Under the pieces are notes generated by a model. The model had not been told where the DNA came from. It saw only the letters and a list, made by a program, of their open reading frames with translations, and made no database searches. Shown piece by piece: positions 40,421 through 47,787 of a DNA stretch of 64,000 nucleotides (positions within the stretch are counted from its first letter, which is position 1; each line of letters begins with the position of its first letter). The stretch is from Ornithinimicrobium tianjinense (GTDB lineage: Bacteria; Actinomycetota; Actinomycetes; Actinomycetales; Dermatophilaceae). Location of the stretch: positions 356,195-420,194 of the forward strand of contig NZ_BMEM01000001.1 of the NCBI RefSeq assembly GCF_014636495.1. Direction: 5' to 3'. A program made the position numbers and the translations under genes.

Positions 40421-41604
40421 GGCGTCCCTTCGTGGTCGTGCGCGACGGTGCGGGCGTCCGGGTCGGGGTGCAGGCCGAGCTCGGCCAGGACGGCGTCGGT
40501 GTGCTGGCCGGCCGTCGGGATCGGGCCCATCACCGGGGTGGCGCCCTCCAGGGTCGCCGGGGGGATGAGCGCGCGCAGGGGGCCGACGGGGGAGTCGTAC
40601 TCGCGCCACCGGTCGCGGGCGGCGAGCTGGGGGTGCTCGGCGAAGGAGTGCAGGTCGCGCAGGAGCGCGTTGGCGATGCCGACCTCCTCCAGCAGCTCGG
40701 CGGCCTGCTCGGCCGTCCTGCCGGCGAGAGCGCGCTCGACCTCGGCGGTGAGGTCGGTGAGGTTGTCCACGCGCAGGGAGTTGCGCTCGAACCGGGGGTC
40801 GGTGGCGAGGTCGGCGCGGCCCAGCACGCGCTCGCAGAACGTCGCCCACTCGCGCTCGTTCTGGATGCCGAGGAAGACCTGCTCGCCGTCGCCGCAGGTG
40901 AACGGGCCGTACGGGGCGATCGCGGCGTGGCGGGCCCCCGAGCGGGAGGGCGCGGCGCCGCCGTACATCGCGTAGTTGAGCGGGAAGCCCATCCACTCCC
41001 CGAGCGCCTCGAGCATGGAGACCTCCAGCGTGGCGCCCTCGCCGGTGCGGCCGCGCTGGATCAGGGCGGTGAGGACCCCGCTGTAGGCGTACATGCCGGC
41101 GGCGATGTCCGCGACCGAGATGCCGACCTTCGCCGGCTCCTCGGGGGTGCCGGTGATCGAGACGAGGCCGGCCTCGCACTGCACGAGCAGGTCGTAGGCC
41201 TTCTTGGTGGTGTACGGACCGCCGGGGCCGTAGCCGGAGATCGAGACGTGGACCAGCCGCGGGTTGAGCGCCCGGAGCTCGGCCGCGCCGAGGCCCAGGC
41301 GCTCGGCCGCGCCCGGTGCGAGGTTCTGCACGAACACGTCGGCGCGGGAGACCAGCTCGCGGACCGCGCGCAGGCCCAGGTCGGTCTTGAGGTCGAGGGC
41401 CACCGACTCCTTGGAGCGGTTGAGCCAGACGAAGTGGCTGGCCATCCCCTTGACCGTCTCGTCGTAGCCGCGGGCGAAGTCGCCGTCGCCGGGACGCTCG
41501 ACCTTGATGACCCGGGCGCCGAGGTCGGCGAGCTGGCGGGTGGCGAAGGGGGCCGCCACGGCCTGCTCGAGGGAGACGACGGTGATCCCGTCCAGAGGGT
41601 TCAT
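40417..41604 (-). CDS. CaiB/BaiF-family CoA-transferase (C5-dicarboxylate activating candidate)
   Basis: This 395-residue family III CoA-transferase has GITVVSLEQAVAAPFATRQLADLGARVIKVE at its N-terminus, FVWLNRSKESVALDLKT, FVQNLAPGAAERLG and HVSISGYGPGGPYTTKKAYDLLVQ. The catalytic aspartate is probably that of VGISVADIAAGMYA near residue 170. It would move CoA from succinyl- or acetyl-CoA to the imported dicarboxylate. ATG 41604 sits six bases after a TAGGCT hexamer, so it begins a separate, probably leaderless unit of five overlapping catabolic genes downstream of the TRAP genes. Confidence 0.9.
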   Translation of the reverse strand: MNPLDGITVVSLEQAVAAPFATRQLADLGARVIKVERPGDGDFARGYDETVKGMASHFVWLNRSKESVALDLKTDLGLRAVRELVSRADVFVQNLAPGAAERLGLGAAELRALNPRLVHVSISGYGPGGPYTTKKAYDLLVQCEAGLVSITGTPEEPAKVGISVADIAAGMYAYSGVLTALIQRGRTGEGATLEVSMLEALGEWMGFPLNYAMYGGAAPSRSGARHAAIAPYGPFTCGDGEQVFLGIQNEREWATFCERVLGRADLATDPRFERNSLRVDNLTDLTAEVERALAGRTAEQAAELLEEVGIANALLRDLHSFAEHPQLAARDRWREYDSPVGPLRALIPPATLEGATPVMGPIPTAGQHTDAVLAELGLHPDPDARTVAHDHEGTP

Positions 41605-41610
41605 GGACCT

Positions 41611-41616
41611 AGCCTA
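41611..41616 (-). promoter_or_regulatory. -10 hexamer TAGGCT of the CoA-transferase operon
   Basis: On the minus strand TAGGCT ends six bases before ATG 41604. It matches the hexamer before glmS and marks a second promoter between the TRAP genes and the catabolic genes. Confidence 0.55.
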
Positions 41617-41690
41617 TCGAAAGTGAGTGCCAGATGACAAAGGGCCGTACATTAAGTCGTGCACGGGCTGCGGCCAGGAGGGCGAGGTGA

Positions 41691-41736
41691 GGTATGCGGT
41701 GGTGCCGGTCCGGGGAGACCGGCACCACCGCATACC
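41691..41736. terminator. Perfect 20-bp stem hairpin between dctM and the CoA-transferase gene
   Basis: Arms 41691-41710 and 41717-41736 are perfectly complementary over 20 bases with a 6-base loop, starting four bases after the dctM stop on the minus strand. It should end the TRAP transcript, dividing the cluster into a transport unit and a catabolic unit. The arm is nearly the same sequence as 39134-39153 and as a coding stretch at 57480-57499, and includes the GTATG core of the recurrent octamer. Confidence 0.8.
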
Positions 41737-41740
41737 CGCG

Positions 41741-43021
41741 CTAGGGGACGAGGGAGAGGGCGATGAACGGGATGTAGGTGACGATCAGCAGCGCGGTGAG
41801 CAGCACGCCCGCGCTGGGCAGCGCGGCCTTGGCCACCTGCAGCACGCTCATCCCGGACAGCCCGGAAGCGACGAACAGGTTGAGCCCGAGCGGCGGCGTG
41901 ATCATGCCGATCTCGAGGTTCATCACCATGATGATGCCGAGGTGCACCGGGTCGACCCCCATGTCGAGGGCGACCGGCAGCAGGATCGGCGCCAGGATCA
42001 GCAGCGCGCTGCTCGTCTCCATGAAGCAGCCCACGATGAGCAGCAGCAGGTTGACGATGAGCAGGAACTGCCAGGGCTGCAGGTTCATCGCGGCGATGCC
42101 CTCGGTCACCTGCAGCGGGATCCGCTCGGCGGCCAGGACGAAGGTGAACAGGATGCCGTTGGCGATGATGAACATGATCATCGCCGAGGTCTTGGCCGAG
42201 CCGAGCAGCACCTTGCCGAGGTCCTTGATCTTCAGCTCGCGGTAGATGACCATCGAGACCAGCAGGCTGTAGGCCACGGACGCGGCCGCCGCCTCCGTGG
42301 GGGTGAAGAAGCCGCCGTAGATGCCGCCCAGCACGATGACCGGCAGCATGAGCGCCAGGACCGCGTCCCGCAGCGCCCGGCGCCGGAAGCCCTTGGGCCG
42401 CTCCTCGCCGCCGCTGGAGCCGTAGTTGTTGCGGCGCGAGACCCAGACCGCCATCCCGAGGAGCATGAGGCCGGCCATCACGCCGGGCAGGATGCCCGCG
42501 ACGAAGAGGTCGCCGATGCTGGTCTCGGTCGCGATGCCGTAGACGATCAGCGGGATCGAGGGCGGGATGAGGATGCCCAGCGAGCCCGAGGTCGCGATGA
42601 GACCGGTGGAGAACTGCTTGGGGTAGCCGGCCCGGATCATCGCCGGGATCAGCAGCGTGCCGACCGCCACCACGGTCGCCGGCGAGGAGCCCGACACCGC
42701 CGCGAAGAACATGCACGCCAGCACGGCGGTCATCGCCATGCCGCCGCGGTACTGCCCGACGAGGGCGTTGCCGAAGTCGGTCAGCCGTCGGCTGATCCCA
42801 CCCCTCGTCATGATGTTGGCCGCCAGGACGAAGAAGGGGATGGCCATCAGCGGGAAGCTGTTCAGCGCGTTGAAGAGCCGCTCGACCACCTGCGTGAGCG
42901 GGATGGTCGTGAACCAGTACAGGTAGACGAAGGAGGTCAGGCCCAGTGCCATCGCGATCGGCGTGGACGTGAACAGCAGCAGTGCCAGGATCACGACGAG
43001 GGCGATCACCTCGGTGCTCAT
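41741..43021 (-). CDS. dctM: TRAP transporter large membrane subunit DctM
   Basis: This 426-residue subunit is the sodium-driven transport channel of a TRAP dicarboxylate transporter. It has about twelve membrane segments with family hallmarks FPLMAIPFFVLAANIM, FFAAVSGSSPATVVAVGTLLIPAM, SGSLGILIPPSIPLIVYG, FFTPTEAAA and GMITPPLGLNLFVASG. ATG 43021 overlaps the dctQ stop (ATGA). A strong terminator hairpin lies just after it. TRAP transporters are less common in high-GC actinobacteria than in proteobacteria. Confidence 0.95.
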   Translation of the reverse strand: MSTEVIALVVILALLLFTSTPIAMALGLTSFVYLYWFTTIPLTQVVERLFNALNSFPLMAIPFFVLAANIMTRGGISRRLTDFGNALVGQYRGGMAMTAVLACMFFAAVSGSSPATVVAVGTLLIPAMIRAGYPKQFSTGLIATSGSLGILIPPSIPLIVYGIATETSIGDLFVAGILPGVMAGLMLLGMAVWVSRRNNYGSSGGEERPKGFRRRALRDAVLALMLPVIVLGGIYGGFFTPTEAAAASVAYSLLVSMVIYRELKIKDLGKVLLGSAKTSAMIMFIIANGILFTFVLAAERIPLQVTEGIAAMNLQPWQFLLIVNLLLLIVGCFMETSSALLILAPILLPVALDMGVDPVHLGIIMVMNLEIGMITPPLGLNLFVASGLSGMSVLQVAKAALPSAGVLLTALLIVTYIPFIALSLVP

Positions 43022-43617
43022 CGGCCGTCCTCCCTGGTCTGGTCGCGGTCGGCGCGGGCGATCGCCTCGTGCGAGGCCTTGATCTCCTCGAAGGTCAGGC
43101 CGGTGGCCTCGGCCTCGGCGGCCAGCACCTCCTCGGGGCTCTCGCCCACCGTGCCGTAGCGGGCGGTGCGGTAGAGCATCTCGATGGCCCGCAGGAACAT
43201 CAGGGTCATCCCGATGGGCACCGCGGCCTCGACCACCCACAGCGGCAGCTTGAGGACCGGGGTGACCGTGGTGCGCGAGAATGGCTCGAGGAGCAGCAGC
43301 CAGCCCAGGTAGGACATGATCCCCAGGTAGACGAGGGTGACCACCCCCGCCACGAGCGCCAGCCACTTCTTGCCGCGCTCCTTGAAGAAGACGCCGAGGA
43401 TGTCGACGCTGACGTGCTCGTTGTGCCGCAGCGTGATGACGGCGCCCAGGAAGGTGGAGAAGATGATCAGGTAGATCACCGACTCCTCCGTCCAGAACCA
43501 GGCGGCTCCGAACTGGCGGATGATGATGTTGACGATCGAGATCAGGGCCGCCAGGCCGAGGGCGCCGGCGGCCAGCACGTTCTCGACGGTGGTGAGCGCG
43601 CGATCGAGTTGCTTCAT
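43018..43617 (-). CDS. dctQ: TRAP transporter small membrane subunit DctQ
   Basis: This 199-residue membrane protein has four hydrophobic segments (about residues 14-36, 47-66, 85-110 and 125-148). It carries the DctQ pattern WTEESVIYLIIFSTFLGAVITLRHNEHVSVDIL. The C-terminus extends about 45 residues past the last segment with an acidic, helical tail (ESPEEVLAAEAEATGLTFEE), longer than the usual DctQ. It overlaps dctM by four bases and is separated from dctP by a hairpin. Confidence 0.9.
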   Translation of the reverse strand: MKQLDRALTTVENVLAAGALGLAALISIVNIIIRQFGAAWFWTEESVIYLIIFSTFLGAVITLRHNEHVSVDILGVFFKERGKKWLALVAGVVTLVYLGIMSYLGWLLLLEPFSRTTVTPVLKLPLWVVEAAVPIGMTLMFLRAIEMLYRTARYGTVGESPEEVLAAEAEATGLTFEEIKASHEAIARADRDQTREDGR

Positions 43618-43634
43618 CGTTCTCCTTGGGCAGG

Positions 43635-43664
43635 GGCCGGGGCGGCGCGATGACCGCCCCGGCC
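43635..43664 (-). promoter_or_regulatory. Intercistronic hairpin between dctP and dctQ
   Basis: GGCCGGGGCGG (43635-43645) pairs perfectly with CCGCCCCGGCC (43654-43664) over 11 bases around an 8-base loop. Hairpins at this position in transporter operons usually protect or partly terminate the upstream message, giving more binding protein than membrane subunits. Confidence 0.65.
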
Positions 43665-43677
43665 GGGTGGGGAGGAC

Positions 43678-44730
43678 TCAGCCCTGGTTGGCGAGCAGCT
43701 CGTCGATGATCTCGCTGCCGATCAGCTCGCGGTACTCCTCGTAGAGGGAGGGGACGACGACGTCCTTGAAGGCCTGACGCTGCTCGTCGGTCCAGACGTT
43801 GATCTCGGTCGAGCCCTCCTCCTCGATCGCCTTCTTGGACGCGTCGTTGATCGAGGTGACGTTGTCACGGTTGTAGGTCGAGGCCTCCTCGGCGACCTCC
43901 ACCAGCGTGTCCTGCAGGTCGGTAGGCAGGCTGTCGAAGAAGTCCGTGTTGACCACGAGGATGTAGCCGATGTAGCCGTGGTTGGACTCGGCGATGTTGC
44001 TCTGCACCGTGTGCATCTTCTGCGACTCGATGTTGGAGTAGGTGTTCTCGCCGCCGTCGATGACACCCTGCTGGAGTGCGGAGTAGACCTCGGCGAAGGC
44101 GATCGCCTCGGCGTGGCCGCCCCAGGCCTCGATCTGCGACTTCAGGACGTCGGAGGGCTGGATCCGGTACTTCTTGCCCTTCATGTCCTCGGGCTTCTCG
44201 GTGAGGTTGTTGGAGTGGATCTGCTTCATCCCGGAGTCCCACAGGCCCAGGACCTTCATCTTCTTGGCCTCGAGGTCGGGGTTGGCGAAGATCGCCTTGC
44301 CCACCTCGGTGTCCGGGGCGGCGACGGTGGGGATGTCCTCCGGGCCGTCGAAGAGGAACGGCAGGTCAAGGACCTGCAGCGCCGGCGCGACCGTGGTGAA
44401 CTTCGCGGAGGCGGGGGCCAGCATCTGGACGGAGTTCTGCTGGATGGCCTGCATCTCGTCCTTGTCGCCGTAGAGCGAGGAGTTGGAGTAGACCTCGACG
44501 TCGATGCGACCGTCGGTGCGCTTCTCCAGCTCCTCCTCGAACCAGAGGGCCGCCGCGCCCTTGGGGGTGGTGTCCGTGGTGACGTGGGAGAACTTCAGCG
44601 TGAACGTCTCCTCGCCGTCGGCGGACCCGCCGGCCGAGTCGCCGCCGCGGGCGCCGCCGCAGCCGGCCAGCGTGAGGGAGGCGACGGCGACCAGGGCCGC
44701 CAGCGTGCGCAGGGAGTTGCGGTTGCTCAT
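43678..44730 (-). CDS. dctP: TRAP transporter substrate-binding protein DctP
   Basis: This 350-residue extracytoplasmic solute receptor has a signal with lipobox SLTLAGC and so is probably a lipoprotein. Family features are LKFSHVTTDTTPKGAAALWFEEELEKRTDG, KKYRIQPSDVLKSQIEAWGG, where the arginine usually holds the substrate carboxylate, and GGENTYSNIESQKM. It should bind a dicarboxylate. ATG 44730 overlaps the regulator's stop codon (ATGA), so it is translated from the gntR message. The C-terminal end is typical in length. Confidence 0.94.
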   Translation of the reverse strand: MSNRNSLRTLAALVAVASLTLAGCGGARGGDSAGGSADGEETFTLKFSHVTTDTTPKGAAALWFEEELEKRTDGRIDVEVYSNSSLYGDKDEMQAIQQNSVQMLAPASAKFTTVAPALQVLDLPFLFDGPEDIPTVAAPDTEVGKAIFANPDLEAKKMKVLGLWDSGMKQIHSNNLTEKPEDMKGKKYRIQPSDVLKSQIEAWGGHAEAIAFAEVYSALQQGVIDGGENTYSNIESQKMHTVQSNIAESNHGYIGYILVVNTDFFDSLPTDLQDTLVEVAEEASTYNRDNVTSINDASKKAIEEEGSTEINVWTDEQRQAFKDVVVPSLYEEYRELIGSEIIDELLANQG

Positions 44731-45527
44731 TCGGGTGTTCCTTTCGGGGGGTGGGGTGCCGCCGTCAGGGACGGCGACGGCATGCTCCGGCGGCCCAGAC
44801 GGAGCCGGTGCGTGTAGTGCTCGGGCAGGAAGTCGGAGACCGCCCACTCGACGGGTCGGCCACTGGCGTCGACGTAGAGCCGCTCGACGTGCAGGAGGGG
44901 GTGGCCGACCGAACAGCCCAGCCGAGGGGCTGTCAGCTCGTCGGCGGCGCGGGCGGTCATCGACTGCTCAGCGCCGCTGATCTGGATGCCGTGGTCGGCG
45001 AGGGCGCCGATCACGGTGCGGGTGGTCTTCAGGCCGGGCTCGAGGAAGGTCGCCTCGTCCTCGAGGACCTGGCCGACCGCCAGCGGCAGGTAGACGTCGG
45101 TGGCGCAGAAGACGACGCCCTGGTGGCGGCGCACGAAGCGCATGCCGTACATCAGCCGGGTCGTCAGCTGCAGCTGAGCCGCGGCTCGGTCGTCGTAGGT
45201 GCCGGCCAGCGCCTCGACGACCTCCAGCTCGGTGTCCTCGGAGAGGGAGAGCAGGTCGTCGACGGTCTCGAAGGGACGGTGGTAGCGCAGCCGCGAGGGC
45301 GTGACGAAGGTGCCCCGGCCCGGGACGCGGTAGACCAGCCCCTCGTTGACCAGCTCGAGGTAGGCACGCCGGACGGTCTGCCGGCTCACCCGGTGCTCCT
45401 TCTCCAGCTCGCCGTCGGTGGGGAGGGGCTCGTCCTCGTCCCACGTCTGCGCGCGGATCTGCTCGCGCAGCGCCGACGCCAGACGTCGGTAGCCGGGCTG
45501 CTCGGCCCGGACGGTCGGCGGCACCAT
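44727..45527 (-). CDS. GntR-family regulator, HutC/UTRA type
   Basis: This 266-residue regulator has an N-terminal winged helix (YRRLASALREQIRAQTWDEDEPLPTDGELEKEHRVSRQTVRRAYLELVNEGLVYRVPGRGTFV) and a UTRA ligand-binding domain. UTRA signs are MRFVRRHQGVVFCATDVYLP and LLHVERLYVDASGRPVEWAVSDF. ATG 45527 follows GGGAGGG. It is the first gene of the gntR-dctPQM unit, overlapping dctP by four bases, so it probably regulates its own transcription and the divergent MFS gene in response to the imported acid or a CoA derivative. Confidence 0.92.
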   Translation of the reverse strand: MVPPTVRAEQPGYRRLASALREQIRAQTWDEDEPLPTDGELEKEHRVSRQTVRRAYLELVNEGLVYRVPGRGTFVTPSRLRYHRPFETVDDLLSLSEDTELEVVEALAGTYDDRAAAQLQLTTRLMYGMRFVRRHQGVVFCATDVYLPLAVGQVLEDEATFLEPGLKTTRTVIGALADHGIQISGAEQSMTARAADELTAPRLGCSVGHPLLHVERLYVDASGRPVEWAVSDFLPEHYTHRLRLGRRSMPSPSLTAAPHPPKGTPE

Positions 45528-45556
45528 GCGCCCTCCCTTCGTTGGGTCCGGGGAAC

Positions 45557-45586
45557 AGCATCGCAAATGGCACAACATTTCGTCAA
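45557..45586 (-). promoter_or_regulatory. Candidate gntR-dctPQM promoter
   Basis: On the minus strand a TTGACG -35-like element (45581-45586) lies 18 bases from GATGCT (45557-45562), about 30 bases before ATG 45527. The surrounding stretch is AT-richer than average. Confidence 0.4.
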
Positions 45587-45602
45587 TGGTGTGTCGATAA
45601 GG

Positions 45603-45620
45603 TGTCTGCGTGACCAGACA
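45603..45620. promoter_or_regulatory. Palindrome between divergent gntR and MFS genes
   Basis: TGTCTG-cgtgac-CAGACA is a perfect 6+6+6 inverted repeat just upstream of the MFS start and downstream of the -35-like element of gntR. Its symmetry, size and position suit a GntR-type operator that controls both directions. Confidence 0.5.
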
Positions 45621-45629
45621 GGATCAGGC

Positions 45630-46952
45630 GTGAGCGGCCGGGGAGGTGCGGCCTCCGGGGTGAGCAGCGGCCGGCTGATGCTCGGCGCCAGCGCGCTGAC
45701 GACCCTCGGCGCCATCCCGCCGTTCCTGCTCGGCTCGCAGGCCGTGCTCATGATGCGCGAGCTGGACTTCGGGGCCGCGGGGCTCGGGCTCGCGGTGAGC
45801 GTCTTCTTCGCGGTCGCCGCGGCCGTGACGATCCTCCTCGGCTCCCTCATCGCCCGGTGGAGCGGTCCTGGCGGTCTGCTGGTCGGCGGCTCGCTCGTCG
45901 CCGTCGGCGGGCTCGGGGTCGTCTGGTTCGTGCACGGCTGGCCGGTGCTCGTGGGCGCCATGGCCGTCCTGGGCGCGGCGAACGCCGTGTGCCAGGGCGT
46001 CTCCAACCGCACCGTGGCGACCGTGCTCCCGCCCGACCGGCGCGGGCTGGGCTTCGGGCTCAAGCAGAGCGCCGTGCCCGCGGCGATCATGCTCGGCGGC
46101 CTCGCGGTCCCGACGACGACGGCCGTCTTCGGATGGCGCAGCACCTTCCTGGTGACCGGGACCATCGGCGTCCTCGTCGCCCTCGCCGGCCTGGCCCCTC
46201 TGGTGGCCGGTGCTCTGCGGGGGCGCCGGGCGGCCCGGGCGGCCGAGCACCCCGTGACCGCCGCGCGCCGCGGTGACGGCGCACGGCATACCTCGGCGCC
46301 ACGGGACCACGCGCCCTGGGGACCGCTGCTGCTGTGCGGCGTGGCGATCGCCTTCGCCAGCTCCGCCGCCAACTTCCTCGGTGCCTACCTCGCGAGCTGG
46401 GCGCACGACGTGGGCCTGACGATCGGGCAGGCCGGGCTGCTCATGGCGGCGGGTTCGGGCACCTCGGTCCTCGTGCGCGTCGCGACCGGCTTCCAGGCCG
46501 ACCGGCGCTACGGCGGCAACCTGTCGGTGGTCGCGACGATGATCCTCATCGGCGCCGGCTGCCTCGCGCTGATCGGCGCGCTGCCCTCGCCGTGGGCGGT
46601 CGTGGTGTTCGGTTACCTCGGCTTCGCCCTCGGCTGGTCCTGGCCGGGCCTGATGCTGTATGCCGTCGCGCGGGTCGGGCGCGACGCCCCCACCGAGGCG
46701 TCCTCGGTGGTCCAGGCGGGCGCCTTCGTCGGCGGGGCGCTGGGCCCGGTCAGCCTGGGCCTGGTCATCTCGACGGTCGGCTTCCGGACGACCTGGTATG
46801 CCGCCGCGGCCTGCTTCCTCACCGCCGGGCTGCTCACCCTGCTGGCGCGCCGGGGCTTCCGCAAGGACCTCATCGCGCGCCCGCCGGCGGAGCCGCTCGG
46901 CTTCGGCGGCGGTCGACGGGAGCCCCGCTACACGACCCCACTGCCCGAATAG
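45630..46952 (+). CDS. MFS transporter divergent from the GntR regulator
   Basis: This ~440-residue major facilitator protein has about twelve hydrophobic segments, opening LMLGASALTTLGAIPPFLLGSQAVLMMRELDF, with CQGVSNRTVATVLPPDRRGLGFGLKQSAVPAAIML in the first half. The GLKQSAVPAA-type motif is common in cyanate/nitrate-like and organic-acid MFS proteins. GTG 45630 follows AGGA by seven bases; a second GTG at 45660 has GGGAGG upstream. It sits beside the GntR regulator with a shared control region, so it may export or import the same acid or a pathway product. Confidence 0.85.
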   Translation: MSGRGGAASGVSSGRLMLGASALTTLGAIPPFLLGSQAVLMMRELDFGAAGLGLAVSVFFAVAAAVTILLGSLIARWSGPGGLLVGGSLVAVGGLGVVWFVHGWPVLVGAMAVLGAANAVCQGVSNRTVATVLPPDRRGLGFGLKQSAVPAAIMLGGLAVPTTTAVFGWRSTFLVTGTIGVLVALAGLAPLVAGALRGRRAARAAEHPVTAARRGDGARHTSAPRDHAPWGPLLLCGVAIAFASSAANFLGAYLASWAHDVGLTIGQAGLLMAAGSGTSVLVRVATGFQADRRYGGNLSVVATMILIGAGCLALIGALPSPWAVVVFGYLGFALGWSWPGLMLYAVARVGRDAPTEASSVVQAGAFVGGALGPVSLGLVISTVGFRTTWYAAAACFLTAGLLTLLARRGFRKDLIARPPAEPLGFGGGRREPRYTTPLPE

Positions 46953-46964
46953 GCGTGGTCCATC

Positions 46965-47402
46965 ATGTGCCCCATGGAGTCCGGCAACCACGTGTCCTGG
47001 TCCAACTTCTCCCGGCACCTCGGGATCGAGCAGGTCTCCCTGGATCCGCAGCGCGCCGTCTACCGGATGCCGGTGCTCGAGCAGCACGCCAACCGCAACG
47101 GGGTCCTGCACGGGGGCGCGCTGATGTCGCTCGTCGACCAGGTCGCCGGATCGCTGGCCTTCGCCAACTGCCCGCCGGGGTCCACCAACGTCACCCTCGA
47201 GGCCAAGACCAACTTCTTCCGCTTCGCCCGGGTCGGTGACGTCGTGACTGCGGTGGCGGTGCCGCTGCACGCCGGGCGCACCACGGTGGTCGCCCAGGTC
47301 ACCACGACCCGCGGTGACGGCAAGGAGCTGTCCGCCACGATGCAGACCCAGCTGTTCATCCGGTGGGACGGCGACCCCACGGGAGCGCCGACCCAGGGCT
47401 GA
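46965..47402 (+). CDS. PaaI-type hotdog thioesterase
   Basis: This 145-residue single hotdog-domain protein has the PaaI-family motif NGVLHGGALMSLVDQVAGSLAF and later VTLEAKTNFFRFARVGD. Such enzymes release CoA from acyl-CoA or aromatic acyl-CoA. It lies 12 bases after the MFS gene and may be co-transcribed, providing a way to relieve trapped CoA when the C5-acid pathway stalls; this role is inferred. Two ATGs (46965, 46974) are possible starts. Confidence 0.85.
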   Translation: MCPMESGNHVSWSNFSRHLGIEQVSLDPQRAVYRMPVLEQHANRNGVLHGGALMSLVDQVAGSLAFANCPPGSTNVTLEAKTNFFRFARVGDVVTAVAVPLHAGRTTVVAQVTTTRGDGKELSATMQTQLFIRWDGDPTGAPTQG

Positions 47403-47469
47403 GTGAGCGCGCCCGCCCGCCCGCCCGCTGGTTCGCCCGCCCGCCCGCCCCGGTGGTTCGCTCATGGCC

Positions 47470-47525
47470 CACACTTCGGGGAAGGATTCGTTGGATGTGA
47501 CCAACGAATCCTTGACGGAAGTGTG
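47470..47525. repeat. 56-bp inverted repeat with matched internal loop
   Basis: Outer arms CACACTTC and GAAGTGTG (47470-47477, 47518-47525) and inner arms of 13 bases (47482-47494, 47501-47513) are perfect, separated by 4-base internal loops and a 6-base terminal loop. The stretch is AT-rich for this genome and lies in a gene-free gap after the thioesterase. It may be a terminator or a small palindromic insertion. Confidence 0.8.
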
Positions 47526-47585
47526 TGCTTTGAGCTAGGGGTGCGGCTGGGCTTGTCGGCCTCGCTGCAGAAGCACCGGCGACGG

Positions 47586-47787
47586 GTGGGACTACCGCGG
47601 GTGAGGTGCCGCCGGTGGGGCTGCCGCCGGTGGGGCTGCCGCCGGTGGGGCTGCCGCCGGTGGGATGCCGCCGGTGGGGCTGCCGCGGGTGAGGCTGCCG
47701 CCGGTGGGGATGCCGCCGGTGGGGATGCCCCGGTGGGACTACGGCCGGTGGGGCTGGCGCCGGTGGGGTTGCCGTCGGTGGGGCTAC
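47586..47787. repeat. Tandem ~15-bp repeat array, about 14 copies
   Basis: Units close to GTGGGGCTGCCGCCG repeat from about 47586 to 47787, mostly 15 bases with two 14-base units and scattered changes (GTGGGGATG, GTGAGGCTG). The array reaches the stop codon of the hydrolase gene on the minus strand. The two 14-base units break any constant reading frame, so a repeat protein is unlikely. Minisatellites like this often vary between strains. Confidence 0.88.
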
